Notes: generated by a model from the sequence alone, not told the origin. 64,000 bases of DNA from Croceicoccus estronivorus (GCF_001625325.1 NZ_JRQQ01000007.1:124001-188000), one strand, 5' to 3'; shown: positions 53,788-63,459, numbered from the stretch's first letter. Numbers and translations: made by a program.

Positions 53788-54693
53788 CTAATGCGTGTAT
53801 GCAGAGGCTATGAGTTTGCTGCCTGACCGTTTGATGCGCTTCCGATAATCCTGCGGAGATTCTCCGGCAAGTTTGCGGAACGCGACCGTAAAGCTGCTGG
53901 CGCAGGAAAAACCGAGACGGAAAGCGATATCCTTCACGAGAAGGTCGGTATCCGCCAGCAAACATCGTGCCTTCTCGAACCGTACCTGTTCGATATAGGC
54001 ATAGACTGTCATCCCGGTGGATTCCTTGAAGCTGCGCGTCAGATGACGCAGGCTGACACCGGTCAACTCGCTCAGTTCCGAGAGGGATGGGCAACTCCGC
54101 TGGCCCTCCACTGCTGCGGTTATGATGTTCAAATGGCGGCGGGACAGCCCTCCGCGATAGACCATTTCACCCTTGGGGCATTCACGGACATACCGGGCAA
54201 ACTGGATGAGCAGGGCCATGCCGAGGGATTCGATGACGACGTTGCTGCCAAAGCCCGGCGCGCGCAGTTCGCTGCCCAGCATGTTGAGGATTTCTTCGAT
54301 TTCCCGATGTCTGAAGTTGAGTAGTGAAGACAGGACGCTGCTTTCCAGCAAGTCGCCTTCCTCCCCATATTCGTCAAACACTTCCTGCGTGAAAAGACAG
54401 CGCACGACTTCATCGGGGCGCTCCGTCGTGCAGATTTCCAGCGGGACGCTGGCGGGCACAACCAGCAAGCGACCGATATTGTGGAAGTCCGGACGCAGGT
54501 TCGGCAGGTGGTAACGCCCCTGACAGGTATAGGATGGCTGTCGCTGCTGCAACGCGACGATGTGCAAAGGCTCTTCGAAGACTTCACCCGGTTTCGGTTC
54601 ACCTGGATGAGTAATCAGTTCTGCCACGACATGCGCAGTGTTCACCCTGGCCAGGCATTCAGGTTCATGTGCCCGCATCACACACACTCTCAC
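53788..54693 (-). CDS. AraC-family transcriptional regulator
   Basis: The 301-residue protein ends in the AraC DNA-binding domain (about 195-290: LSELSELTGVSLRHLTRSFKESTGMTVYAYI and IAFRLGFSCASSFTVAFRKLAGESPQDYRKR). The N-terminal half is a sensor domain. It is most similar in this window to the AraC proteins at 40057 and 63460. Its gene follows the molybdopterin oxidoreductase gene on the same strand with 198 bases between, where an inverted repeat GCAATAT (54725-54731) / ATATTGC (54749-54755) lies close to its start. Confidence 0.88.
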   Translation of the reverse strand: MRVCVMRAHEPECLARVNTAHVVAELITHPGEPKPGEVFEEPLHIVALQQRQPSYTCQGRYHLPNLRPDFHNIGRLLVVPASVPLEICTTERPDEVVRCLFTQEVFDEYGEEGDLLESSVLSSLLNFRHREIEEILNMLGSELRAPGFGSNVVIESLGMALLIQFARYVRECPKGEMVYRGGLSRRHLNIITAAVEGQRSCPSLSELSELTGVSLRHLTRSFKESTGMTVYAYIEQVRFEKARCLLADTDLLVKDIAFRLGFSCASSFTVAFRKLAGESPQDYRKRIKRSGSKLIASAYTH

Positions 54694-54724
54694 CAGATTT
54701 CAGTTATGCTTTTCATATTCTTAC

Positions 54725-54755
54725 GCAATATCGAAAAAACATACGTCCATATTGC
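54725..54755. promoter_or_regulatory. Inverted repeat upstream of the AraC gene
   Basis: GCAATAT-n17-ATATTGC, about 30 bases before the AraC start, in AT-rich DNA. It may be an operator for self-control. Confidence 0.35.
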
Positions 54756-54891
54756 ATTCCAATTCAAGTCCTTCTGAGCATACCTGTCGCCCGTATTCGG
54801 TGCGATAAATGTCGCATGCTTGTGAATTTGCGCGAGATTTCGGGCGATAGGAGGCCAATCCTTTTTTTGGTCCTGCGAGAAATTGGGTGGA

Positions 54892-57042
54892 TTAACTCCG
54901 TTGTGCCTTCCGTTCGACATGAACGGGCAGGCCCGTCATTCGTGGCATTGCGTTGATGGTTTCGCGGCGGACGTCGGCCAGGAGGAGATTGGTGGAAACA
55001 CCGTCCTGATAATAACCCCGATTGTTGTGACTGTCCGGCAAACCGCCAAAACCGTGAGCAATGGAGACAACCCGCCTGCGGACGGTCGGGTCCGGTTCCG
55101 CCACTGCCATGATTTCCCCGTGAGCTGAGCGTATTACCACCTCATCTGCCCTGCTGATCCCACGAGAATTCATGTCTTGTGGGTTGAGATAGGCTCTGTT
55201 GAACGGTTGGCGCTTGCGTGTGGCAGGTAGATCGCGCCCTACTGAATTGAATGTTTCGCGGAGCCGACGCACAGCAAGCCGGAATTCGTTGCTGCCGTCT
55301 TCGGCCTTTTGTCGAATATCTTCCACGACTTCGCTCAATTCTGCCCGAACATCTTCCGGCATCAGGGTGAAGCGGCCTGTCCAGCCTAGTTCTGCCGGCT
55401 CGGCATATTGAGGCAGGGAATTCACCACCGCGCCGCGGGAGTGTTGTTGCAACTGGCTGAATTCCAGTTCGCAGTTGCCTGCAATGAGGGCAAGGATATC
55501 GTCGGTCGTTGGCTGCTCCTCCATGTTGAGCGGCACGCCATTGACCTGCAATTCCACGCCTAACCGGCGAGCGAGCGACCAGAAGACATACCAGTCATCG
55601 GTCAGTTCAGACTGTTCGGGGACATCGGCGTGAGCGGGAGTGTAACGGGCAAACGCACTGTCACGGTAGATCATGAACTCGTACAGCCAGAAGTGCAGGT
55701 CCGGCCGTTCATACTGCATTTTCGGCGGCAGGATGTAGTCAGCGAGTTCTGCTGTCACGGACATGACCGGATCGATGCAGACCAGCAGATCGAGCGAGCG
55801 TAGCGCCTTCACGATCTTTCGCTGATCCGGGACCGACGAGGCCGGATTGCCTCCGTGGACAATCAGGGCGCGGACCTGGCCACCGCCCGGCATGAGGATT
55901 TCATCGCTCAATACGCCGGTCATCATCTCGTCCATCAGCATGCCAGAGCCGTCGATCCTGCTCTTCGGGCCTTGCTCCCACCAACGACCGGCGGGCGTAA
56001 CCTGGGCATGCCGCGGATAACGTGGGAGAATAGCGCCCGGATTGGGGATCTCTTCCCCTTCACGAATGAAGGCTCCCATCAGTACATTGAGGCTTTCGAT
56101 CAGGTGTTCTGCAAGATTGGAATGCGGCCCCATGTCCGGGCCGGTCGAACTACCTGCCAGACCCTTCAGGCCCGATCCCCCGAGAAGCCTGGCTGCCTCG
56201 ATTATCTGTTCGGCTGGAACATCTGCGCGGGTCGAGACGAGTTCTGGCGTGAACGGCTCTACAGCTTCGCGTAACAGGTCAAGATCGGCCACATGGGCAT
56301 CGCAAAAGGGCCGATCGTACCAACCATTGTCGAGCATCGCCCGGATGATGCCTGCAAACAGGGTGGGGTCCTCACCGGGCAGAGGCTGAATGAAAAGGTC
56401 GGCAAACTGCGCGGTTTCGGTTTCGCGGGGATCAACGACGATCAATTTCATGCCGCGTTTACGGGCCTCCTTCATCCGCTTCACCGGGTTGCGCGTGTCG
56501 AAGGGAGGATTGACGGACACCATGGGATTGGTCCCCGCCAGCAGCATTATGTCGCATTTGTCATTGGGTATGCGACCGGGGCCCCATGTGCCCATGCGAC
56601 CTGCCGTAACCGCCTTGGCAGATTGGTCGATCGTTGCCGAACTGAATGTCTTCGGGGAGCCTAGCGCACGCAGAAAATCGTTCAACATGACTGCGGCGGA
56701 GGCAGTGAAGAATGCGCCGCCGCCCTTGTAGCCGGCGATGGCCTCGGCACCATTTTCCTTCCGGACTGCCGAGAGCTTCGAGGCGATTTCATCGAGCGCC
56801 TGCTCCAGCGGAATTTCGACATGGGACCCGTCCGGCATTCGCTTGAGCGGGCGGAGGATGCGGTTTGGGCTGTTATGGGCATCGACTGCCTGCAGACCTT
56901 TGAAGCAGGCAAAGCCCAGCGTTTGCGGATCCTCTCGGTCAGCACGAATGGCCTTGAGGCGATTGTCTTCGCCCAAGGTCAACACCATGCCGCAACTACC
57001 CATGCAAATTCGGCAAAACGAATTTGCTTCCCGGTCGGCCAT
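54892..57042 (-). CDS. Molybdopterin-dependent oxidoreductase (formate dehydrogenase/DMSO reductase family)
   Basis: The 716-residue protein has an N-terminal [4Fe-4S] site (C10, C13, C17, C46), a molybdopterin-binding central region (MLLAGTNPMVSVNPPF, VVDPRETETAQFADLFI, VHGGNPASSVPDQ, CIDPVMSVTAELADYILPP) and a C-terminal molydopterin-dinucleotide domain (RGISRADEVVIRSAHGEI). There is no Tat signal, so it is likely cytoplasmic, and no selenocysteine is apparent. The length and form are of the two-subunit-free 'molybdopterin-containing oxidoreductase' group. The substrate is unknown. It is divergent from the second TonB receptor. Confidence 0.88.
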   Translation of the reverse strand: MADREANSFCRICMGSCGMVLTLGEDNRLKAIRADREDPQTLGFACFKGLQAVDAHNSPNRILRPLKRMPDGSHVEIPLEQALDEIASKLSAVRKENGAEAIAGYKGGGAFFTASAAVMLNDFLRALGSPKTFSSATIDQSAKAVTAGRMGTWGPGRIPNDKCDIMLLAGTNPMVSVNPPFDTRNPVKRMKEARKRGMKLIVVDPRETETAQFADLFIQPLPGEDPTLFAGIIRAMLDNGWYDRPFCDAHVADLDLLREAVEPFTPELVSTRADVPAEQIIEAARLLGGSGLKGLAGSSTGPDMGPHSNLAEHLIESLNVLMGAFIREGEEIPNPGAILPRYPRHAQVTPAGRWWEQGPKSRIDGSGMLMDEMMTGVLSDEILMPGGGQVRALIVHGGNPASSVPDQRKIVKALRSLDLLVCIDPVMSVTAELADYILPPKMQYERPDLHFWLYEFMIYRDSAFARYTPAHADVPEQSELTDDWYVFWSLARRLGVELQVNGVPLNMEEQPTTDDILALIAGNCELEFSQLQQHSRGAVVNSLPQYAEPAELGWTGRFTLMPEDVRAELSEVVEDIRQKAEDGSNEFRLAVRRLRETFNSVGRDLPATRKRQPFNRAYLNPQDMNSRGISRADEVVIRSAHGEIMAVAEPDPTVRRRVVSIAHGFGGLPDSHNNRGYYQDGVSTNLLLADVRRETINAMPRMTGLPVHVERKAQRS

Positions 57043-57421
57043 TACCTCTCCCGTGTCATCCGCCCGATGAATTTCGGCTTTGTTCGGGAACCATTAAAGC
57101 AGGTCTTGCGCCTTATGCGAGCCGTGCGTCCGCGCTGATTTGGCCAAAATATGCAATCCGGCCAACGGTTGGGCGGCAACCGCCCGGTAGGTCTGTCGCA
57201 CCCCATGGGTTCATTCTATGCAAGCGTCAACTTGAGAGGAGAACTGCCGTCCTACGAAGGATCCGCAGAATGTACTGCATCAGCCATTGCTCCGGCCAGT
57301 GAATGGGGGGCTATTGGAGTGATGATGGAATAATTTCCATAGCTATTTCAGATTTTTACATTGGATGGAAATGTCTTGGCCAATGTATTTACTAAAGAAA
57401 AGCACGAGGGAGGGAAATCGC
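57043..57421. other. 379-bp divergent intergenic region
   Basis: No gene is supported. It separates the molybdopterin oxidoreductase (minus) and the second TonB receptor (plus) and should hold two promoters. The part next to the receptor is AT-rich and carries the palindrome at 57325-57340. Confidence 0.5.
57325..57340. promoter_or_regulatory. Palindrome upstream of the second TonB receptor
   Basis: ATGGAA-TAAT-TTCCAT, arms perfect, about 80 bases before the receptor start. It closely resembles the palindrome at 30841-30855 before the double TetR gene. Confidence 0.45.
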
Positions 57422-59764
57422 ATGAAGTACGAACTACGATCTACCGTTTGTCTCGCCAGCCTTGTCGGTGCGATGACATTGTGCAGCGCGCCCGCACTCG
57501 CCGCGTCAGATGCACAAACAACCGCCCCAGCAGAGAACGCGCGAGATGACGGCGGATTGGAAACGATTGTGGTTACAGCGCGCCGCAGCGCGGAAAACCT
57601 CCAGGATACGCCCGTGTCGGTAACCGCGTTCTCCAGTGAAAGGCTGGAGGCAATGAACGTGCAGGAAGTGTCCAAGCTGGCCAATTTCACCCCTGGTCTG
57701 GAACTCGTGCCTTCGGGCACCACGCAGGGCGTTGGTGTATCCATTCGCGGTATTGCCACATACGATCCGATCCTGACCAATGAACCGTCGGTCGCGATGT
57801 ATATCGACGGCATTTATGTGAATGCCCTTTCCTATGGTCAGTTCGACACGTTGGATCTGGAACGGGTCGAGGTCTTGCGCGGACCGCAGGGAACGTTGTT
57901 TGGCCGGAATACCACCGGTGGTGCAATCAACATCATTACCCGGCGGCCGGCTGATGAATTCGGTGTCGAACTCAAGGGCATGTATGCCACCCATGACGAA
58001 TTTGTCGGCAAGGTGCGTCTCGACACCGGCGAAATAGCCGAGGGGATCAAGGCATCCTTGAGTTATCAATATCGTGTTCGCGACGGCTATGTGGACGATA
58101 TTACCCGGCCGGACCGGCGTGACCCCGGGGCATCGGAAGCGCATGCGTTGCGTGCCGCACTGCACGCGGGCAGCGGCCCGCTCACTCTCGACTATACGTT
58201 TGACATGGTTCGCCGCCGTGACGATGGCTACCATAACCAGTGGGCACTGGTTACCGATGCTTACCGGGATTTTGTCTCGCAATCGCCGCTCTACGGCGGG
58301 GATATTCTCCGGTATTCCGACAAGCGTCTAGGGACTGTCAATTCCTACGATGCCCCCCGGGCGCGCAACAACAGTTATAATCACGCGCTGACGATTGAAT
58401 ATCAGGCATCGGACAACCTGACGTTCAAGTCGATCACGGGGCACCGCAAGTGGCATAGTGCGGAAATACAGCCGTTCGGTTCATCCAGCGATCTGCGACT
58501 GCCGCTGATTACCGATTTTTCGACATACCCATTCGGTACTACGGTCACGACCATCGACCCTTACATCGGCGGCGGGATGAAGCGCTTGAAGCAATTTACT
58601 GAAGAGCTTCAGCTTCTCGGTAGCTTCGATCATGTCAAATTTGTCGCTGGCGGATACTATTACAATGCGCATTATGCGGAAGATAACCCGCAGACATATC
58701 TCTACGTCGGTGACTTCACTGGAGACAGCGTGGTGGATGGCGGGCTCGCTTCCGCAGGGCGGCTTGCTTATCAGGGGCAGACCAAGTCCTACGCCGTATT
58801 CGGTCAGGTCAGCTATACGCCGGCCATCTTGCAGGAAAATCTCGAGTTGACCGGCGGTATTCGATACACGGTCGACAAGAAGTCTGTGGACACGCAAGTC
58901 TATAGCGGCGGGGTACCGCCCGCAGTGGAAAGCGATCAGTCCAAGACCTTCAAGAACACGTCATTCAACATTACCGTGAATTACAAGCTGACACCGGATA
59001 TCTCGGCCTACGTTCGTTACGGTACGAGCTATCGGGCGGGCGGTTTCTCGCCACGCGGGTTCGATGGCCCGGCCTATGCACCTGAAAAAGCGAAAGTCTA
59101 TGAATTCGGCATCAAGTCGGAACTTTTCGACCGGCGGTTGCGTGCCAACATGGCAGCGTTCCGCACCGACTACAGCAATTTGCAGATCACTCAGCCGGGC
59201 TTCAGTGACGATGCTGGCTTTGTCAGCAATGTCGTCAACGCCGGTAAGGCAACCTATCAGGGTTTCGAGTTTGAACTCACGGCCGTACCCGCCCGTGGCC
59301 TGACGCTGATCTTCGACGCAAGCTATGTCGACCCGAAGTACAAGCAGTTCCTGTTCCTGGGGCAGGATCTGAAGGACGAGGCCAAATTCGGCTACGTTTC
59401 CAAGTGGTCGACACATGTCGGCATGGCCTACAAGTTTGATGCGACTTCCTTTGGCGTTCCTTCGATCACGCTGGATTACAGCTACAAGAGCAAGCGTGTC
59501 TTTGAATCCCTGTCGTCCGATCCTGTCGGGCTGCCGAATGCTCGCGACGAGCTTGGTAGTGGAGGGCGCAACGACCTGAGCGGGCGTATCGCATTGTCGG
59601 AAATTCCATTGGCCGGCGGCCAATTGATGCTGGCCGTCTTTGGCGAAAACCTGCTCAACGAACACTATCGTGTCAGCACGATCGACTTCGGCGCGCTGGG
59701 CTTCGGAACCGCGATATACAATCGTCCACGGGTATTGGGAGTTGAGGCGAAGATGGAATTCTGA
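57422..59764 (+). CDS. TonB-dependent receptor
   Basis: From ATG 57422 the protein has 780 residues: signal peptide ending ALA (about 1-28), TonB box/plug (about 48-170, LETIVVTARRSAENLQDTPVSVTAF and LRGPQGTLFGRNTTGGAINI) and a barrel ending in VLGVEAKMEF. The frame is open to 57365, but the signal peptide fixes the start. There is no STN domain, so there is no direct sigma signalling. It is of the sphingomonad type that imports organic substrates. It is divergent from the molybdopterin oxidoreductase. Confidence 0.93.
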   Translation: MKYELRSTVCLASLVGAMTLCSAPALAASDAQTTAPAENARDDGGLETIVVTARRSAENLQDTPVSVTAFSSERLEAMNVQEVSKLANFTPGLELVPSGTTQGVGVSIRGIATYDPILTNEPSVAMYIDGIYVNALSYGQFDTLDLERVEVLRGPQGTLFGRNTTGGAINIITRRPADEFGVELKGMYATHDEFVGKVRLDTGEIAEGIKASLSYQYRVRDGYVDDITRPDRRDPGASEAHALRAALHAGSGPLTLDYTFDMVRRRDDGYHNQWALVTDAYRDFVSQSPLYGGDILRYSDKRLGTVNSYDAPRARNNSYNHALTIEYQASDNLTFKSITGHRKWHSAEIQPFGSSSDLRLPLITDFSTYPFGTTVTTIDPYIGGGMKRLKQFTEELQLLGSFDHVKFVAGGYYYNAHYAEDNPQTYLYVGDFTGDSVVDGGLASAGRLAYQGQTKSYAVFGQVSYTPAILQENLELTGGIRYTVDKKSVDTQVYSGGVPPAVESDQSKTFKNTSFNITVNYKLTPDISAYVRYGTSYRAGGFSPRGFDGPAYAPEKAKVYEFGIKSELFDRRLRANMAAFRTDYSNLQITQPGFSDDAGFVSNVVNAGKATYQGFEFELTAVPARGLTLIFDASYVDPKYKQFLFLGQDLKDEAKFGYVSKWSTHVGMAYKFDATSFGVPSITLDYSYKSKRVFESLSSDPVGLPNARDELGSGGRNDLSGRIALSEIPLAGGQLMLAVFGENLLNEHYRVSTIDFGALGFGTAIYNRPRVLGVEAKMEF

Positions 59765-59865
59765 TCGCTCTCAATATGGGGGAAGGCTGCGGGGTAAACC
59801 GTTCGACTTGAAAAAGCGGACGGGCTGCCCCGCAGTCATATCATACAGGCGCACATTGCAACTGC

Positions 59866-59892
59866 GGAAAAAAGGGGGCGCCGGGCCCCCTT
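59866..59892 (-). terminator. Rho-independent terminator of the SDR gene (minus strand)
   Basis: Arms AAGGGGGC (59872-59879) and GCCCCCTT (59885-59892) with a 5-nt loop; read on the minus strand the stem is followed by six T (59873-59868). It lies just after the stop of the gene at 59899. Confidence 0.75.
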
Positions 59893-59898
59893 GGAACA

Positions 59899-60669
59899 TC
59901 AGACACCGTACCCGCCGGAAACAGAAATTGTCTGGCCGGTAATGTAGTTGGCTGCGTTGGAGGCGAGAAAAGTCACTGCCGTGCCGATGTCTTCTGTTTT
60001 ACCCCAGCGCTTGAGGCAGAGATTCTTCTGCACTTCGTCGGTCCAGGCCTGATCGAAAACGCCCTGTTCCCTCAGTTCGAGAAACATTCCTGCCTCGATC
60101 ACACCGACGAGCACGGTATTGGCACGGATATTGTGCTTGCCCTGCTCCTTCGCGATACCGCGGATCAGCGCATCGTTGGTGGCCTTCGGTGCGACTGAAA
60201 GCCCGTCAAGTTCAGGCCAGAGGTCGTCGCCTGCCGATCCGAGGTGCACGAAAGAGCCGCCTCCCTTTGCACGGAAATGGGGCAGGGCGGCCCGTGTCGC
60301 GTTGAAGAAGCCGAACACCTCGATTTCAATTGCCCGCCGCCATTGCTGCGGCGTCACGTCAGCCAACGGCACCTGATCGACCAGCGGGCCAGCCCCCCAT
60401 ACCACAGTGTGCACGCGGCCATGGGCCGCAGCTGCTTCGTCGAACACCTGTTGCACCTGATCGATGTCCTGAACATCGACGCGATGTGCAGTTGCCTTAA
60501 CCCCCAATGCGGCCATTTCCTGACAGGCTTCTTCCGCAGCTTCCTTCTTGGAGTGATAGCAAATGGCAACGTTGCTCTTCGCTTGCGCCAGGCTGGCTGC
60601 AATTCCGCGGCCAAGGCCGCCGCTACCGCCAAATACGATGGCGGCGCCTTCAGGGAACGTCATGGTCAT
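59899..60669 (-). CDS. Divergent SDR-family protein without the catalytic tyrosine
   Basis: The 256-residue protein has the SDR fold with altered motifs: VFGGSGGLGRGIA for the cofactor site, WGAG in place of NNAG, and a serine in LGSAG; but 13 residues later, where the catalytic Tyr should be, the sequence is LSVAPK, with Ser replacing Tyr and the Lys kept. The end (ITGQTISVSGGY) is normal. Either the enzyme uses another residue or it is not an oxidoreductase. ATG 60669 follows GGAGAG. It follows the SDR at 60892 on the same strand. Confidence 0.82.
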   Translation of the reverse strand: MTMTFPEGAAIVFGGSGGLGRGIAASLAQAKSNVAICYHSKKEAAEEACQEMAALGVKATAHRVDVQDIDQVQQVFDEAAAAHGRVHTVVWGAGPLVDQVPLADVTPQQWRRAIEIEVFGFFNATRAALPHFRAKGGGSFVHLGSAGDDLWPELDGLSVAPKATNDALIRGIAKEQGKHNIRANTVLVGVIEAGMFLELREQGVFDQAWTDEVQKNLCLKRWGKTEDIGTAVTFLASNAANYITGQTISVSGGYGV

Positions 60670-60891
60670 GGTCTTTCTCTCCGCTGTTTTGGATATCTTC
60701 CCTGCACCAGCTCTCATCATGGCTGGCACCAGTTCAGGGCTTGTCCATGGCCTGCCGCCTGTTGCCCGACAAGGCGAAGCTCATTCCGCGGCGGGCCGGG
60801 CGGTGCGTTGATGGCCGGATTGTGTGAGACGGCCAAGTGGACAAACTTTGAACACGTAGAATCGTCATGCTGCGGAGAGAGCTTGGGGCGA

Positions 60892-61656
60892 TCAGCCGAA
60901 ATTCGCCATGCCGCCGTCAACGGGCAGAGTAACCCCGTTCACATAGCGCGCCATGTCGCTGACAAGGAAGAGCACAGCCTGCCCGATATCGGTGACCGGG
61001 TCACCGAACCGTCCCAGTGGCACCTGGCGCATGATGTCCGCAGCCTGTTCGGGCTGGTCCTTGCACCATTGTTCGAACGCGGGGCTGGTTGCGATCGGCG
61101 CGACCGTGTTGACCCGGATATTGTCGCTTCCCCATTCGTCCGCTGCCGCCTTGCTCAGAGAGCGGATTGCCTGTTTCGCCGCGGCATATGGGCCATATCC
61201 CTGCATGTCCCATCGTTCAGACGCGGCAGTGCAGAAGTTGACGATGGCTCCACCACCGCGTGCCTTCAGGTTGGGATGGGCGGCTTTCATGTACCGAAAC
61301 GTGGCCAGTGGGCCGCTGTCGAACATCTCGCCGATCTGGCTATCGGATGTGTCGAGCAACATGCTGTTCGTATAGACGATCTGGGCGTTGTTAACGAGGA
61401 TGTCGATGCCACCGAACCGTTCGACCGTCTGAGCGATGTTCGCATCGATATCTGCGGGAATGGTGACGTCGGCGCGCATCGCCTCCACCTGCGCACCCTT
61501 TTCACGCAGCTCCCTGGCGGCAGTTATGACTTTCGCTTCCGTTCGGCCGGACAGCATAAGGCTGGCGCCTTCCGTGGCGAATATTTCCGCTATGCCGCGA
61601 CCGACACCTTGCCCTGCGCCTGTTATCAGCGCCACTTTGCCGTCAAGCAGGCCCAT
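60892..61656 (-). CDS. Short-chain dehydrogenase/reductase
   Basis: From ATG 61656 (GGAGAGAG upstream) the protein has 254 residues with TGAGQGVGRGIAEIF, NNAQ near 88-91 in place of NNAG, and YAAAK as catalytic pair. The end (VNGVTLPVDGGM) is typical. The frame runs further upstream antisense to nothing needed, and the start at 62046 was rejected because it lies in the NTF2 gene. It belongs to the minus-strand group with the SnoaL-like and extended SDR genes. Confidence 0.83.
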   Translation of the reverse strand: MGLLDGKVALITGAGQGVGRGIAEIFATEGASLMLSGRTEAKVITAARELREKGAQVEAMRADVTIPADIDANIAQTVERFGGIDILVNNAQIVYTNSMLLDTSDSQIGEMFDSGPLATFRYMKAAHPNLKARGGGAIVNFCTAASERWDMQGYGPYAAAKQAIRSLSKAAADEWGSDNIRVNTVAPIATSPAFEQWCKDQPEQAADIMRQVPLGRFGDPVTDIGQAVLFLVSDMARYVNGVTLPVDGGMANFG

Positions 61657-61727
61657 CTCACTCTCTCCTCGTCGTTGTTTATCTCTGCGGCATGAGGCTT
61701 TGCTGCGGCCGCAGGCAGCTCTTTTCT

Positions 61728-62261
61728 CTAGTTGTCTTGCCCGCCGGCAGCCTGGCCGAAGGCCGTCTGCGTTTGTTCGCCCAGGCCGACCACTTTGCGG
61801 ACGCCTTCCGCGTCCACTTCGTCCATCAGGAAGGACAGGCGACGGGACTTGCTCCGGTTCATCAGCCATTTCCCGTTTTGCCGGACAAAGCTGTCTTCGT
61901 AGGAGGACGCGAGTTGGATGAGTGTGCGGGCCGCCGTGTCGATCTGGAAGAAATAGAGATCGAACAGGCCTGTTGCCGTGTCTGGCCCGGTGAATTCTAT
62001 GACCGGGTTTTGCATGTGATGCATGTCGAGCACGTTGGGGACGCACCCATGCTCGGCATAGAGGGCGACGAATGGATCGGGATCGTCAAATACCGGGAAG
62101 CCTTCGAAATCGATCACTGCGTCGTCAGTGAAGCAGCTGCGCACTACATCTGGCTGCTTGCGATCGCATGCCCGCAGATAGCGGATCTTCAACTGCGTGA
62201 TTGCGGCGGTATCTTCGATTGTCTGAACGCGTTGAGCCAGACTTTCCAATGTATCGTTCAT
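61728..62261 (-). CDS. SnoaL-like/NTF2-fold protein
   Basis: ATG 62261 gives 177 residues. The sequence AITQLKIRYLRACDRKQPDVVRSCFTDDAVIDFEG near 18-52 is the classic start of the SnoaL/steroid-isomerase-like fold, a cone-shaped pocket with Asp and Tyr/Arg positions. Members are isomerases, cyclases or dehydratases for small hydrophobic molecules, including steroids. The start overlaps the extended SDR stop (ATGA). Confidence 0.82.
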   Translation of the reverse strand: MNDTLESLAQRVQTIEDTAAITQLKIRYLRACDRKQPDVVRSCFTDDAVIDFEGFPVFDDPDPFVALYAEHGCVPNVLDMHHMQNPVIEFTGPDTATGLFDLYFFQIDTAARTLIQLASSYEDSFVRQNGKWLMNRSKSRRLSFLMDEVDAEGVRKVVGLGEQTQTAFGQAAGGQDN

Positions 62262-63298
62262 CCGTTTGCTTCTTTCGTTAGATTGCCGGCCTGTGTGCTT
62301 CGCCGGGCCTGATAAAATGCTGCTGCGGCGCGGATTGAATCCTCGACCGGGGCAGGCTGCCATCCCAATTCGCGCCGTGCCCTGCTGCTGTCCATGTCAT
62401 TCATGATATGGCTGAGCCGCACGGACTCAACAGACAGTTGGCTTTCGCGCTTGCGTACCCTGGCCACAAGATCAGAGACGAAGCCGATGATGTAAAGTAG
62501 CGGCAGAGGCAGTGTCCGCAATTTCACATTGGTGCCTGCCTGTGCGATTGCGATTTCATAGAGCCGTCTCTGTTCAAGCCATTTTTCGGAAACGATATAA
62601 CGTTCGCCAACACGGCCTTTCTGCTCTGCCAGCACCATCGCATCGGCGGCATCTGTTATCCCCACACAGGCAAGCCCGGCGTTTATGGTGAAAGGGGCAT
62701 CGCCGAACATTACCGCGCAAAGGAGCCGCCCATGCGGTGTCAATGCGAAATCGCCCGCTCCATAGGTATTGGCGACATTCATTGCGATTCCAGGCAGGCC
62801 ACGATTGTGTACGTATTCGAAAAAGCGTCGCTCGGCCTCAACCCGGCAGCGGACATAAGGCCCCGCCCGATCGGCATAATTGAAAGTGTCTTCTTCGGTG
62901 GAGACACCCGCTTTGTTCAGGCCGATAGTCGCGATTGTACTGGTCATTACAAAACGCCGGACGTCATGTGTCAGGGCGGCCTCCATGACATTGATCAGCC
63001 CTTCGACATTGACCCGATACATCGGTGCCGGGTCCCGCAGCCAGGCCTGGGTGTTGACGACGCAATGGATGATGCTTCCGCAATCGGAAACCGCCCGCTC
63101 CACAGCCGCAGGGTCGGTGATGTCGCCATAATGCCATTCAACCGGCAGCCCCGCTATTCCCTCCACATTTGTCGTCTGGCGAACGATGACCCTGACCTTG
63201 CGTCTATCGGCAAGCAGACGCTTGACGACATGGCTCCCAAGAAAGCCTCCGGCCCCGGTGACAAGAACGGGGCGGTCTGCGCTGTCGAGCATTTCCAT
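62258..63298 (-). CDS. Extended SDR (NAD-dependent epimerase/3-beta-HSD-like) with altered active-site lysine
   Basis: The 346-residue protein has LVTGAGGFLGSHVVKRLL and the DIT(D)PAAV motif of extended SDRs. In the active site, the Tyr is in GPYVRCRVEAERRF, where YxxxK has become YxxxR (Lys replaced by Arg). A serine is present in MTSTIATIG. Related enzymes oxidise or epimerise steroid and sugar hydroxyls. Its stop overlaps the SnoaL-like gene. Confidence 0.82.
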   Translation of the reverse strand: MEMLDSADRPVLVTGAGGFLGSHVVKRLLADRRKVRVIVRQTTNVEGIAGLPVEWHYGDITDPAAVERAVSDCGSIIHCVVNTQAWLRDPAPMYRVNVEGLINVMEAALTHDVRRFVMTSTIATIGLNKAGVSTEEDTFNYADRAGPYVRCRVEAERRFFEYVHNRGLPGIAMNVANTYGAGDFALTPHGRLLCAVMFGDAPFTINAGLACVGITDAADAMVLAEQKGRVGERYIVSEKWLEQRRLYEIAIAQAGTNVKLRTLPLPLLYIIGFVSDLVARVRKRESQLSVESVRLSHIMNDMDSSRARRELGWQPAPVEDSIRAAAAFYQARRSTQAGNLTKEANG

Positions 63299-63459
63299 TC
63301 CCCGGATTTGCCAATTAGCACGCCAATGAGATGACGTTTGTGCAGGGATAAGTGCAAGGCGCGTGCCTGAACAAGGATCAGGCCAAGGCTTCGGTCAATC
63401 TATTGGCCGGATCGGTTGATCCAGCCATTTTTGACAAGCCAACGTAATCGATAAGCCCA

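Noticed and set aside
60244-61695. Plus-strand open frame of 483 codons
   Set aside because: It is antisense to two SDR genes with cofactor motifs and ribosome-binding sites, and its product has no recognisable domain.
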